Origin: Cherax quadricarinatus
Lineage: Eukaryota > Arthropoda > Malacostraca > Decapoda > Parastacidae
NCBI RefSeq assembly: GCF_038502225.1
Contig: NC_091307.1
Location: 25,312,868 to 25,376,867 of the forward strand
Length of the DNA stretch: 64,000 nt
Reading direction: 5' to 3'
The position numbers were made by a program, and so were the translations under genes. Every line of letters begins with the position of its first letter. Positions within the stretch are counted from its first letter, which is position 1. Positions 1-9,998 of the stretch are shown here, one piece after another. The notes under the pieces were generated by a model. The model did not search any database. It was given only the letters and a program-made list of their open reading frames with translations, and was not told the origin of the DNA.

Positions 1-1482
1 GAAGGATCTATTGGAAATTATCTACCCGAGTAATATGTGATTTGATTGATACAAAAGTATAACTTGCGTGTTGAAGAAACCGGAGATTTCTGGCAGCTCC
101 TACAATGACGAACGGTCGACCTCAACCCTTGTTTATCAATCGCTGTATCTAGCTTTTCTATTTTTTTTCCGTCTCCACCACAATAAATGCTATATTATCA
201 CTATAGTTGACTGGTGGAAATTTTGGAGGAAGGACGCTTTTTCTGTAGTAATATTTGCTTCTGGTTGTGTATATTGCGACCGCTGGTAACTACAGGTTAT
301 ATGAAATTCACAGTAACGTCTGGTATTTCAAGAAAAAAGAAACTAATGAAAGTCACTCCACTCCACTAAGTACCATTATAATACTGGTTAGTTGCTACTA
401 CAACACTGTATTGTGCTATTCACTGGTATCACTAGATTATATGCGAGTACACTAGCAGGCCAGGAAGATTATTAAAAACAGCTGACCTGTGGTAAGTTTC
501 TGGCGACTTCTGGCACCAGCCTCTATAGGCTTATCACTTCATTTACCAATTCACCTGTTTTCAAATGACACTTTAGCCTTTATCAACAATATACTAGGGA
601 GCCACTGTAGTATACACTATATACCATGTATACTCAATGTTATCAGGGAGACTTTCTTTCCTCTGACAACTCTGGGCTGACACCTCTCAAATAGGAGCCG
701 AGATTGTTGGATGTGCATTCCTGCATAACTTGAGATATCAGGCGACTTGACAAGACAGCTCCAGGAACCTCAGATAAGTTTGTTTATGTTTGTAACTCTG
801 GCCAGTGTTATTTTCATGGATAGACAGTGAGGTTTTCTGAGTATGATACATCTTGATCTCCAGTCAAATTGGTGAGTGATTTTAAGATATTCTCCTTCTG
901 TTATGTAAATGTGTTTATATATAATAATTTATTAATTTAATATACAGTCCACAAATTTATATATTTACCAAAATTCTTGGTGATGCATATTTCATTTGTA
1001 ATTAATAGGTCCAGAGCAACTTGTGGATATGACAGTGGTAGGTATCGAAGGGGGACATTTTTTGCGACTTAGGTGTCCCAAATTCCTACTTGTCTAACTG
1101 ATAAATAATAATTATCTTTATTATCATTTACTGTTATGTACATAATGAGTTACATTCAGATAAATGTAATTTTCCACATATAGGGACTTTTGGTTTTGTA
1201 CACCCAAATGTCGTTCTCCGTTGTACAAACATTGTATCATGCTGGAATAAACATTATCACCATCAATAAATCTTTTTAGCAGCTGATACGTGAATTTGAT
1301 ATTATATATAGTAAATAATTTTAATAGTAATACAGGTTGATAAATTGTTTATTGTACAATTATTATTATAATCAAAACTAAGCCCTATAGTATTATTGTA
1401 CAAGCTTTATCATCAAGGTTTTACAAAGGGTAAGTTATAGCCTACTGTATATTTAAAGTGTTTTAAGTGCAAACAAAATTTA
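1..1482. other. AT-rich intergenic DNA, no gene recognised
   Basis: I see only short open frames without domain similarity or codon-like character. No tRNA fold, TIR or TSD pair was found here by eye. Short AT-rich runs occur near 915-950 and 1300-1370. Confidence 0.5.
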
Positions 1483-1497
1483 GGCTGCTGTTTTGGA

Positions 1498-1660
1498 TTA
1501 TTATTATTATTATAATAAAGGGGAAGCGCTAAACCCGGAGGATTATACAGCACCTAGGGGGGGATGTGGAAGGCATTCAGGCTTAATTCGGGGAACTGGA
1601 GCACAGATCCAATTTCCTAAATCAAGAGCCCCTCACCAACATCAAGGAACCTTCCTTGAG
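1498..1660 (-). mobile_element. Composite SINE-like element: I-type LINE head joined to LINE tail
   Basis: A 163-bp insertion is flanked by a perfect 15-bp target-site duplication (GGCTGCTGTTTTGGA at 1483-1497 and 1661-1675). On the minus strand the first ~65 nt align with the 5' end of the I-type LINE at 31580-38202: both begin CCTC, share a TCCTTG...GGTGA...GGCTCTTG block, and continue into GGAA-TT-GA-CTGT. The last ~50 nt are a LINE-type tail with hairpin (GGTGCTGTATAATCC, then GGGTTTAGCGCTTC) and an ATT/AAT microsatellite. There is no coding sequence. It is either an internally deleted LINE or a SINE built from LINE ends. It appears relatively young because the TSD is perfect. Confidence 0.85.
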
Positions 1661-1765
1661 GGCTGCTGTTTTGGAAAATAGGGGTGACTAGGTGGTTGGT
1701 GAAAAGGCTATCTATGACTTCTAGCTGTAATGAATGTGAAATTTACAAGTTACTATGTAAAACAA

Positions 1766-1843
1766 ACCATACCACGGGCGGGATTTGAACCCGCGGTCAG
1801 AGTCGCAAAACTCCAGACCGTGTCATTTCGATTTCGTGAGTCA
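1766..1843 (-). mobile_element. Short tRNA-half insertion with 15-bp TSD
   Basis: A 78-bp insertion lies between identical copies of TACTATGTAAAACAA (1751-1765 and 1844-1858). Read on the minus strand it begins with TGACTCACGAAATCG and a GACAC motif. It then enters the anticodon-arm and T-arm part of a tRNA-like sequence with a good B box (GGTTCAAATCC) and ends GGTATGGT. The D-arm and A box are missing, so it is not a functional tRNA. The same start and end motifs bound the larger insertion at 15337-15961, so both belong to one family. Confidence 0.8.
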
Positions 1844-1977
1844 TACTATGTAAAACAATCGCAAACAGGCAATCTTAATAATGTAGAATAAGCCACTTGG
1901 GGATGGAAATCTTTTGCTCAAGATCTTTTGCACTCGTGCATCGTCAGATGGTATGCAGTGTTGCAGGACAGCAACAG

Positions 1978-2272
1978 GTAATAATAATATCTTTATTTAC
2001 TACAAGCACATGTACATGGTATACTGTCCTAGCTGACATCAATGACATACTACTATATAGAAAGCTGCTTGTTATGCTCCGCATGTCGGGCAAATTAGGT
2101 CAGTGTCCCAGGATGCGTCCCACACCAGTCAACTAACACCCAGGTACCCATTTTACTGATGGGGAACATAGACAACAGGTGGAAAGAAACACGCCCAATG
2201 TTTCTACTCTGGCTGGGAATCGAACCCAGACCCTCGCCATGTGAAGCGAGAGCGTTAGCCACCAGAGGGAAA
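1978..2272 (-). mobile_element. tRNA-Val-like SINE
   Basis: Read on the minus strand this has a tRNA-like head. It contains GGCTAACGC, an anticodon arm with CTTCACA (as in tRNA-Val with a CAC anticodon), and a B box GGTTCGATTCC near 2212-2222. A non-tRNA body of ~200 nt follows and ends AAATAAAGATATTATTATT. The tRNA part carries no acceptor stem that I can pair, so this is a SINE, not a tRNA gene. I could not find a clean TSD. The resemblance to tRNA-Val is from memory of the anticodon arm only. Confidence 0.75.
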
Positions 2273-2412
2273 TTCTCTGAGGCAAGGCAGAACATGTCAG
2301 TGACAGCCCATATCATAGTGACATGGGCTGCCAATTTCAGTAATATGCATCCTACCTTTGATGGAGTATAATGTAATATGGTAGTAATGGTTATAATTAT
2401 AACCTTAATTTG

Positions 2413-2548
2413 TAAAGGGGTGAACTGGTAAGCCAGCAGAAGGGCTCGGTCAGATGACCACAAGGTCCAGCTGCAGGTCATCATGTGACTAAGACCCACA
2501 TCAGGAAACATTGTCCTGTTTCCTGACAGACCTTACCTAACCTAACCT
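2413..2548 (+). repeat. Repeat ending in CCTAA units
   Basis: An interspersed-looking segment ends in about three CCTAA units (2535-2549). Its body has the internal pairs AGGAAACA...CCTGTTTCCTG, which could form a small stem. CCTAA is the complement of the arthropod telomere repeat TTAGG, but the run is far too short to be a telomere. A SINE tail is the simpler reading. No TSD was identified. Confidence 0.4.
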
Positions 2549-2710
2549 AATGGAGTGTAATAAGTTTCACATTGAAGAGCATATTTAGCTTTTAAGAACT
2601 TTATTAAAAATCTTTACATGGTCACTGATAATGAAAAAAGGACTTCACTACCTGTATTTATTCTAGTATATAAGGTACCAATATAAAACTAATAATCTGT
2701 AGTCAGGTGT

Positions 2711-2855
2711 CCCCTCAAGGGTGCTGCTAACTTGATGCTGGTGAGGACTCTTGTCCTCTACTTCCTTGGATCAAACCCAATTGCCTCCCACTCCCCGGGC
2801 ACTGTATGACTCCTATGAGCATTGTGCTTCCCTAAATATCATGATAATAATAATT
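2711..2855 (+). mobile_element. Diverged composite SINE (same family as 1498-1660)
   Basis: It reads CCCTCAAGG, then TTGATGCTGGTGAGG, CTCTTG, a TCAAACCCAATT block, the tail hairpin GGCACTGTATGACTC / GAGCATTGTGCTTCC, and an AAT microsatellite at 2842-2855. Head and tail follow the same order as in 1498-1660 on the opposite strand. The outer hairpin stem is GCAC/GTGC here instead of GCGC/GCGC, a compensatory change. No clear TSD remains, consistent with an older insertion. Confidence 0.7.
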
Positions 2856-3109
2856 TAGTTTGGGGTATCATGCATATTTATTGTAGTCTTCAACAAGCCA
2901 CAAACTTAGTTGTCAGCTTTTGCAATACAGAATGGTACTGTATATATTTAAAAAAAAATTACAATTATTTTGCCTTTATTATATTAAGTCTCTTATTGTT
3001 TAAATATTGATATGCATTTACTCTACTAATAAAAACTTCCACTGAGTTTATTTGTGCCTGAAATTCCGTCATTGCTATAGGTTAAAATGAATTGCTATAG
3101 GCAATTTTA

Positions 3110-4562
3110 AGTTACCTGGAGTTTATCTGGAGAGAGTTCCGGGGGTCAACGCCCCCGCGGCCCGGTCTGTGACCAGGCTGCCTGGTGGATCAGAGCCTGA
3201 TCAACCAGGCTGTTACTGCTGGCTGCACGCAATCCAACACATGAGCCACAGTCCAGCTGGTCAGGTACCGACTTTAGGTGCTTGTACAGTGCCTGCTTGA
3301 AGACAGCCAGGGGTCTATTGGTAATCTCCCTTATGTATGCTGGGAGGCAGTTGAACAGTCTCGGGCCCCTGACACTTATTGTATTGTCTCTTAACGTGCT
3401 AGTGACACCCCTGCTTTTCATTGGGGGGATGTTGCATCGTCTGCAGAGTCTTTTGCTTTCGTTGTGAGTGATTTTCGTGTGCAAGTTCGGTACTAGTCCC
3501 TCTAGGATTTTCCAGGTGTTATAATCATGTATCTCTCCCACCAGCGTTCCAGGGAGTACAGGTTCAGGAACTTGAAGCGCTCCCAGTAATTGAGGTGTTT
3601 TATCTCTTGTTATGCACGCCATGAAGGTTCTCTGTACATTTTCTAGGTCAGCAATTTCACCTGCCTTGAAAGGTGCTGTTAGTGTGCAGCAATATTCCAG
3701 CCTAGATAGAACAAACCCTAGTTTTGAAGGTTCTCATTATCTATCCTGTCATTTTTCTAGCAGATGCGATTGATACAATGTTATGGTCCTTGAAGGTGAG
3801 ATCCTCCGACATGATCACTCCCAGATCTTTGATGTTGGTTTTTCGCTCTATTTTGTGGAAGGAATTTGTTTTGTACTTTGATGAAGTTTTAATTTCCTCA
3901 TGTTTACCATATCGGAGTAATTGAAATTTCTCATCGAAGAACTTCATATTGTTTTCTGCAGCCCACTGAAAGATTTGGTTGATGTCCACCTGGAGCCTTC
4001 CAGTGTCTGCAATGGAAGACACTGTCATGCAGATTCGGGTGTCATCTGCAAAGGAAGACACGATGCTGTGGCTGACATCCTTGTCTATGTCAGATATGAG
4101 GATGAGAAACAAGATGGGAGCGAGTACTGTGCCTTGTGGAACAGAGCTTTTTACCGTAGCCACCTCAGACTTTACTCTGTTGACTACTACTCTTTGTGTT
4201 CTGTTTGTGAGGAAATTATAGATCCATCTACCAACTTTTCCTGTTATCCCTTTAGCACGCATTTTGTGCGCTATTACACCATGGTCACACTTGTCAAAGG
4301 CTTTTGCAAAGTCTGTATATATTACATCTGCATTCTTTTTGTCTTCTAGTGCATCTAGGACCTTGTTATAGTGATCCAGTAGCTGAGACAGACAGGAGCG
4401 ACCTGCTCTAAATCCATGTTGTCCTGGGTTGTGTAATTGATGGGTATCTAGATGGGTGGCAATCTTGCTTCTTAGGACCCTTTCAAAGTTTTTTATGATA
4501 TGGGATGTTAGTGCTATCGGTCTGTAGTTCTTTGCTATTGCTTTACTGTCCCCTTTGTGGAG
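3110..4562 (-). mobile_element. 5'-truncated CR1-like LINE, reverse transcriptase and C-terminal domain, broken
   Basis: Minus-strand reading gives reverse transcriptase blocks in order. From ~4560 downward: KNYRPIALTS, HGFRAGRS, TDFAKAFDKCDHG (motif A), SSVPQGTVLAP (motif B) and SFADDTR (motif C, FADD). A C-terminal region follows with GPRLFNCLPAYIRE and FKQALYKHLKSVPD. The frame breaks between about 3740 and 3620, so it is a pseudogene. Endonuclease and ORF1 are absent (5' truncation). The 3' end has the phrase CCGGGGGCGTTGACCCCC before ~3110. No RNase H domain is seen. Clade assignment (CR1/Jockey group) is from general motif style. A second copy lies at 53882-55075 on the plus strand. Confidence 0.85.
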
Positions 4563-5689
4563 TGGGGCTATTGCCCCAGTACAGTGGGGCTATTGCCCTA
4601 CTGTACTGTATTTAAAATGTTATACATAGTTTTACCCAGTTGTAAAAAAAAAAAAATTATAACTTTTGAACTGGTAAACCCAAGTGGCTCTCAGAAGCAC
4701 TACTGTTGGAGAAGCAGACATATCAAATTTTTTATTACCTTTCCTTATTTGTTGATAGAATTTTTGGGTATATACTCAAGTCAGCCCTGTATTTTGAGAT
4801 CACACGTTTCTTACTTTTTTTTTTGTCATCTATTCTGAATTAATGTACAGTATTAACGAAAAAGACCACATAGATGAGGTACCCATTCACCAGTGAAAGT
4901 TTCTTCTTTTTGACAAATACAGTACAATGCAGTACTGTACAGTATATATTTTTTTTCCATTTTATTACTGTCCTTTTAATGAATACATGTACTACTCTCC
5001 TATCATTAATATTTATTTTATGGGTCACAGTAATTCCCATTCTTTATTTTTCTTAGCTTGTACCTGACAGCCTTTTTTTTTTTTTTGTCTTTCATCCTGT
5101 TTCTCACATATACCGGTATGTTCTACACATGCTGATTATTACCGTACTGTTATATTTATATGAAGTGCTAAATCGATGTTCATCATTCGGGAAAAGGAGT
5201 GGTGGAGATTCTACCTTCTGTCTGCTAATTGCAAGACATACATGCTATTCTCACCAGTACATACTAAAGCAACCCTCCCAGTCTTTCCATATTCTTATTC
5301 CTTAATGACAGTAATTGTAGAAATCTTTTAACAGATGAATTGGGTGACCCCTCAAGAATCTTCAATGTACGGAGGAAATTATGCCAGGATAACTTTAGTA
5401 TGGACAGGCTTTGCCTATCAGGGGCTTAATCAATCCAATGCAGAAACAGCAAAACAAGAGATATATATAGTAGCATGGTGGTCAGTTGTAGTGTAAGCCA
5501 ATTGCATAAAATTACTGATGACAACATCTGATACCTGTCCTGATAGTCTGCAGTTCATTTAGCTAAAACTCTGGAGACATCTGAAACACCCTGTGTTCTG
5601 TATAGCTATATTAAGACAAATGATTGGAAATTCTAACCAGTAATGGCTATGTAAACCATTCTACTTCAGCAAGTGGTTGTATCTATTTC
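4563..5689. other. Intergenic DNA, no gene recognised
   Basis: AT-rich sequence with homopolymer runs (T or A runs near 4647, 4816, 4947 and 5073). The open frames are short and hydrophobic, as expected from T-rich DNA. I see no element ends. Confidence 0.5.
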
Positions 5690-5705
5690 TGTAACACAGG
5701 TATTA

Positions 5706-5727
5706 TTATTATTATAATCAAAAAGAA
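5706..5727 (-). mobile_element. 22-bp LINE-tail insertion with 16-bp TSD
   Basis: The target duplication TGTAACACAGGTATTA is present at 5690-5705 and 5728-5743. Between them are only 22 bp. Read on the minus strand these are TTCTTTTTGATTATAA plus ATAA, identical to the extreme 3' end of the I-type LINE at 31580-38202. It is one of the shortest possible target-primed insertions and stops at the 3' base of the LINE's tail hairpin. Confidence 0.85.
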
Positions 5728-5743
5728 TGTAACACAGGTATTA

Positions 5744-6169
5744 ACATTGTCAGAATAGCAGGCACACTTACACTCATTCTCCACATATGACGTAAATTTC
5801 AGCTTTAGTTTCAACTAGACTTGCAGATTTCTTGCTGGTTAAGTCTCTAATGGTAATATTTAGAGAAGGCACTAGAAATATTATTAGCCTTCTTACTGCT
5901 GGCAAAGCTTATCAGAGATATGTTAAGTGTGGGGGTGTTAGTGATTTGCAGAGCAGTGTCTAAAATTCATTGACAAAATGTGAGGGAAAGTGTAGTCTAG
6001 AGAAGACCCAGTGAAAGTAGCCACAGTTATCCTTAAAGTGTTAAGGGCTACATACCGTGTATGCCCTTGGACAGAATTCAATGACAGCTAACGTTTCATC
6101 TTGTCATGATCTAAGTGGAAGTGCATTAAATTGTCCTTATTAGTTGGTTTCTTATACATTTTGAAAGGA
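5744..6169. other. Intergenic DNA, nothing recognised
   Basis: No coding similarity, TIR, TSD or RNA fold seen by eye. Confidence 0.45.
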
Positions 6170-6680
6170 GCATACCAAGGAAGAAAAGTTTGTCTGCTCA
6201 TTCCTCTTCAAGTGTGAATTTAGTGGAAGGCTCAGTTAGGTTGAGCCTTTGTTGTAGGTGGGGGATGTTGAACCTTCTAAATGTTATGAGGAACTCAGAT
6301 TTAATCCACATTCCACAAAGGGGTGAATTTCTAATGGGAGACCCCACTGCCATGCCAAAGTTTTACATGTATAGAGTTAACATTAGAAAATCCTTAACAA
6401 GATACCTGATCTTCCTTTGAAGAGATTCAAGAGTCTGGGTCATGTGGATGGATGTAAACAAAGAAGTTATAGCCAGGCTTGCCAATATCTTGTTTCTAAC
6501 ATTAATGTGTTTAACATGGTTGAGGTTGCCTGAATTTTTTGAATGTATGTAGCTGATTGTCCCCAAAAGTTTTGATAAATGCTTTGGTTGATTTCCAGCT
6601 AATTTATGAGGAACAGCACTGCCAATGCCTGAAATGATGGGCCTAAGCGGGACGTTGGCTTTTGTCAATACTGTATTATA
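6170..6680 (-). pseudogene. Penelope-like element reverse transcriptase fragment
   Basis: Minus-strand translation of 6668-6363 gives PLRPIISGIGSAVPHKLAG, then a KHINVRNKILASLAITSLFT block. These match the style of Penelope-like RTs (LRPIIS...; LASLDVTSLFTNVP in live elements). Further downstream on the same strand (6360-6300) is FGMAVGSP, resembling the G-(M/T)-A-M-G-S-P block of these RTs, but in a broken frame. The expected Asp of motif A is replaced (LAITSLFT). No GIY-YIG endonuclease is visible. This is a dead fragment; family assignment rests on motif recall. Confidence 0.65.
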
Positions 6681-7731
6681 TTTCGTGCTTGTGACATGGC
6701 AGGTTTGATCCTTATAGAAAATACTAAATAAGTCACAATGGGGAACAAGATATCAAAGATACTGTATAGAAAAACAACATACAATAACCTAAATTATGAG
6801 CTACAAATGGGTAATCACTGTATAAAAAATCTGAATACATATCATACTGTCCTTCAAACATTTTGAATCTTGCATATGGATGACCCATATCTGCATTTCT
6901 TAATTTGCAATTAGAAAGATATTTAGAAAAAATATATATTTACACCATCTAACGTAAGGCATCAAAACTATAGACAGACAGATATGTGGCAACTAAATGC
7001 TGTATATGAAATAAAATAACATAGAACATATCTAATAAGAAAGAAATATTAGAAAAAGTAAGTAGAATATCTCAAGATTGTTTTTCATCAGCATATTTGT
7101 TGAATCACCAGAGCATGAAGGCAATGTAATAAAAATGACAGGAAGACCATTGATGGCTCATTATGATACAAAAGTGGTAAAAGGGTCACATTAATATTAG
7201 CATGGTTGGTTTATCAGGTTTAAACCTATCGATTACATGAGTCATTAGGACTGCATGTTATTTGTACACCACCAACTGGAGTTACTTTAATCAATATAAC
7301 AAAGATCAAAGTAAACTCTCAGCATATATATACTCGTACATTCATGTTAATATGAAAGAGTGTAAACACTTCTTGGTGTTTATGACTTTTCACATTAACA
7401 TTAGTGTACCAGTAATACTGCAGGGGCTATACTGTAGCTGGTGAGGTTATGAATAAAGACAGAAACAGGCAACAGGATTAGGCCATTTTCGTTTTGAGAT
7501 AATTCTGTTCAAAAATCTTTAGTACTGCTAATAGAACATTTTGTCATAATTGCTGCCAATATTTTTACGGTACAGTCCTTACAATACTCTTGCACCTACA
7601 CTGATCATAATACTGTTTTATACATACACTTTCCTCCAAAAACATATTAATAATGCTTTTCTATACTTGTATCAATTATAAATGTTTTTACAAATATGTA
7701 CTATGCAATCAAGCTTTAGCATAAATTATGT
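6681..7731. other. Non-coding DNA, part probably 3' UTR of the zinc-finger gene
   Basis: No coding similarity. The part adjacent to 7732 lies downstream of the stop codon of a minus-strand gene and would include its 3' UTR. I did not find a convincing minus-strand polyadenylation signal close to the stop. Confidence 0.4.
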
Positions 7732-9927
7732 TCATGAATTATAATAAACCATATGTATTTGATGAGGTTGTGTAAGTTGTGTCAGATGATCTTGAAGTGA
7801 TACATGAGACTGGCTCAAATTCTGAGGCTGGGATAAATTTTGAGGCTGAGAAAGATTTTGAGGTTGAGATAAACTATCATTTTGTGACAGATTTTGTGGT
7901 TGAGACAAATTCTGAGGCTGAGCCAAACATGACTGTGGCAAATTTTGGGACTGAGAGAGATTCTGAGGCTGGGAAACTGTCTGAGTATGGGATAAATTAT
8001 GGGGCTGAGACTGACTCTGAGGTTGTGATAAATTCTGTGGTTGGGAAAGATTCTGAGGCTGTGATAGATTTTGAGGCTGATGAATACTTTGAGATTGAAC
8101 AAGTTTGGAGGCAAGGGATAGGTTTTGTGGTTGTGATAAACTCTGTGCAAGAGAGAGGTTGTGTGGTTGTGAATGATGCTGTGGTTGGGAAAGATTTTGA
8201 GGCTGGTTAAGATTCTGAGATTGAGAAAGATTTTGAGGTTGAACAAGATTTTGGGATTGAACAAGATTTTGAGGCTGTACAAGATTTTGGGGTTGAATAA
8301 GATTTTGGGGTTGAATTAGATTTTGAGATTGTGTAAGATTTTGAGGTTGAACTAAATTTTGAGACTGTGTAAGATTTTGGGGTTGAACTAGATTTTGAGA
8401 CTGTGTAAGATTTTGAGGTACTAGATTTTGAGATTGTGTAAGGTTTTGGGGTACTAGATTTTGAGATTGTGTAAGATTTTGAGGTTGGGCAAGTGACTGA
8501 TGAATATGAGTTTGATGAACATGAGTTTGCTGAACATGTGTTTGCTGAACATGTGTTTGCAATGGAGTGTGAGGCATAGCAACATGGAGCTGCCCAACAG
8601 GAATGTGGGGCATTGACAGAGAATCATTGGGCTTGTTAGAATGAGTTTCTGATTGTGATTGATGCTCTTGTGGTAAAAACTGATAATGGTGGTACTCATT
8701 AGGGTCCTCTTGTTCATTGTGGTTCTGTTGATGTGTTTGGCTAATTAAATATAAAGCTGCTTCTTCCTCAGGGTTACTGGAAGCCTCTTCTGCCTTGGGT
8801 AATTCTGATTTATCTGACTCATGCTCCTGCAGCATTTCTTCAAACTCAGCATCAGAGTAAGTGGCTGCATTATTTTTTTTCTTACGTACATTTTTTGTTT
8901 TTTTCTTCCTTCCCCTTTTGTTTTTTGACCCCTTGGGGCGACCTCTTGGTCGTTTTGGCTGATCAGAATCATCTTCTTCAATAACTTTAGGCTTTGAATA
9001 ACTACCTGGCCTCCTTCCAGGTGGTTTCTTAACACCAGGTCTTGTCCAACGCTTTTTGTAGCCATCATTACCACAATACTTTATTTTATGTTTAGTTATA
9101 TATGATTTATCTTTAAACCACTTGCTACAGGTATCACACTGGAATGGCTTTTCTCCAGTATGAACTTTATAATGGTCCTGTAGCCATGATTTACAAACAA
9201 ACCCTCGTCCACATAACTCACACCTGAATGGGCAATCACCCTTGTGAATGCGGAGATGATTTCTTAAGGTAGTGCTTGAAGAGAAAGACTTGGGGCATTC
9301 TGGACACTTGTAAGGTCTTTCTCCAGTGTGCACTCTCATATGGCTAGGCAGGTGAGAACTCTGAGAAAAAGTTTTACCACAAACACCACACATGTATGGC
9401 CTTTCACCAGTGTGCAGTCGTTTATGAGTCCTTAAATTTGATTTGGCAGCAAAGGAAGCTCCACATTCGTCACACACAAAAGGACGTTCTCCTGTATGAG
9501 TACGCATATGCTCAGCAAGATTTGCTCCACATGCTAAAGATTTTCCACAATCAGAGCACTTCACACGTTCTCCAGTACCACTACGAACACGGGGTCTTGG
9601 TGAGGGTTTAGGTCTTGGAGGCTCAACAGGTGTTCCTATTTGGGATCCTAAAGCAGATACTGGACTCTCGGAAATTCTTGGAGTTGGAGCAGTTGCTGTA
9701 AGCTGCATTGGTTGCAGTTGGGCTACATTTGTAAAATGTACATTTTGCACTTGTTGACTGATTTGCTTTGCTACATTGCCCTTCAGTTCAACTTGCACAG
9801 GAGGCACAAGGAATTCTTCTAAACCACTGTAACTATAAGCATTCATGGTGGTGGTGTGTTGTGTTGTTGATACAGTTGAAGGTGAGGCTGTGTGAGCCAC
9901 CATGTGGGCACGTGGGAACTGTTCCAT
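7732..9927 (-). CDS. C2H2 zinc-finger protein with AT-hook-like basic region and Gln/Asn-rich repeat tail (paralogue 1)
   Basis: A 731-residue protein, probably a nuclear DNA-binding regulator. The first in-frame ATG is at 9927 with A at -3 and G at +4; the frame is open only slightly further upstream (non-ATG) and an in-frame stop precedes it in the same exon. Residues ~124-280 hold five C2H2 fingers (C-x2-C-x12-H-x3-H) with TGERP-type linkers. A sixth finger is C2HC (C-x2-C-x12-H-x4-C, ending at ~285). Then come [10 protein letters not shown] and a Lys/Arg-rich stretch with [10 protein letters not shown], an AT-hook-like core (~326-343) that could also be an NLS. The C-terminal third is built of SQPQNL-like hexapeptides. 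Compared with the paralogues at 20730 and 43421 one finger is missing, the equivalent of their fifth. Function beyond DNA binding is unknown. Confidence 0.9.
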   Translation of the reverse strand: MEQFPRAHMVAHTASPSTVSTTQHTTTMNAYSYSGLEEFLVPPVQVELKGNVAKQISQQVQNVHFTNVAQLQPMQLTATAPTPRISESPVSALGSQIGTPVEPPRPKPSPRPRVRSGTGERVKCSDCGKSLACGANLAEHMRTHTGERPFVCDECGASFAAKSNLRTHKRLHTGERPYMCGVCGKTFSQSSHLPSHMRVHTGERPYKCPECPKSFSSSTTLRNHLRIHKGDCPFRCELCGRGFVCKSWLQDHYKVHTGEKPFQCDTCSKWFKDKSYITKHKIKYCGNDGYKKRWTRPGVKKPPGRRPGSYSKPKVIEEDDSDQPKRPRGRPKGSKNKRGRKKKTKNVRKKKNNAATYSDAEFEEMLQEHESDKSELPKAEEASSNPEEEAALYLISQTHQQNHNEQEDPNEYHHYQFLPQEHQSQSETHSNKPNDSLSMPHIPVGQLHVAMPHTPLQTHVQQTHVQQTHVHQTHIHQSLAQPQNLTQSQNLVPQNLTQSQNLVPQNLTQSQNLVQPQNLTQSQNLVQPQNLTQSQNLIQPQNLIQPQNLVQPQNLVQSQNLVQPQNLSQSQNLNQPQNLSQPQHHSQPHNLSLAQSLSQPQNLSLASKLVQSQSIHQPQNLSQPQNLSQPQNLSQPQSQSQPHNLSHTQTVSQPQNLSQSQNLPQSCLAQPQNLSQPQNLSQNDSLSQPQNLSQPQNLSQPQNLSQSHVSLQDHLTQLTQPHQIHMVYYNS
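7785..8500 (-). repeat. Coding minisatellite, ~18-bp unit (SQPQNL hexapeptides)
   Basis: Within the gene at 7732-9927, roughly 230 codons are made of imperfect six-residue units (S/V/I-Q-P/S-Q-N-L), preceded at 8500-8565 by THVQQ-type pentapeptides. The period is 18 bp at DNA level. Leu and Asn are the most constant residues, while Ser/Val before the first Gln varies in blocks. This suggests local expansion by unequal exchange or slippage. The product would be a Gln/Asn-rich low-complexity tail. Confidence 0.85.
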
Positions 9928-9992
9928 TCTGATGGTATGCACTCATATGATTCACATAGACTTTTCTTCAGTTTTCATCTTTAGGGATCGCA

Positions 9993-9998
9993 AATCTG
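9993..9998 (-). other. Candidate 3' splice site upstream of zinc-finger gene 1
   Basis: On the minus strand a T-rich tract (CTTTATACTTTTTGCAG) ends at 9996. The predicted exon starts at 9995 and runs uninterrupted through the CDS. A short upstream ORF (ATG at about 9977 to a TGA) sits in the 5' UTR before the CDS ATG. Seen in sequence; use as an acceptor is inference. Confidence 0.5.

Noticed and set aside
2535..2549. Interstitial telomere
   Set aside because: Only about three units and attached to a repeat body; a SINE tail is simpler.
9928..9942. Zinc-finger gene 1 starting at 9942
   Set aside because: The codon there is GTG; in a eukaryote the first ATG in frame is at 9927. The same applies to 45025 (GTG) versus 45007 for gene 3.
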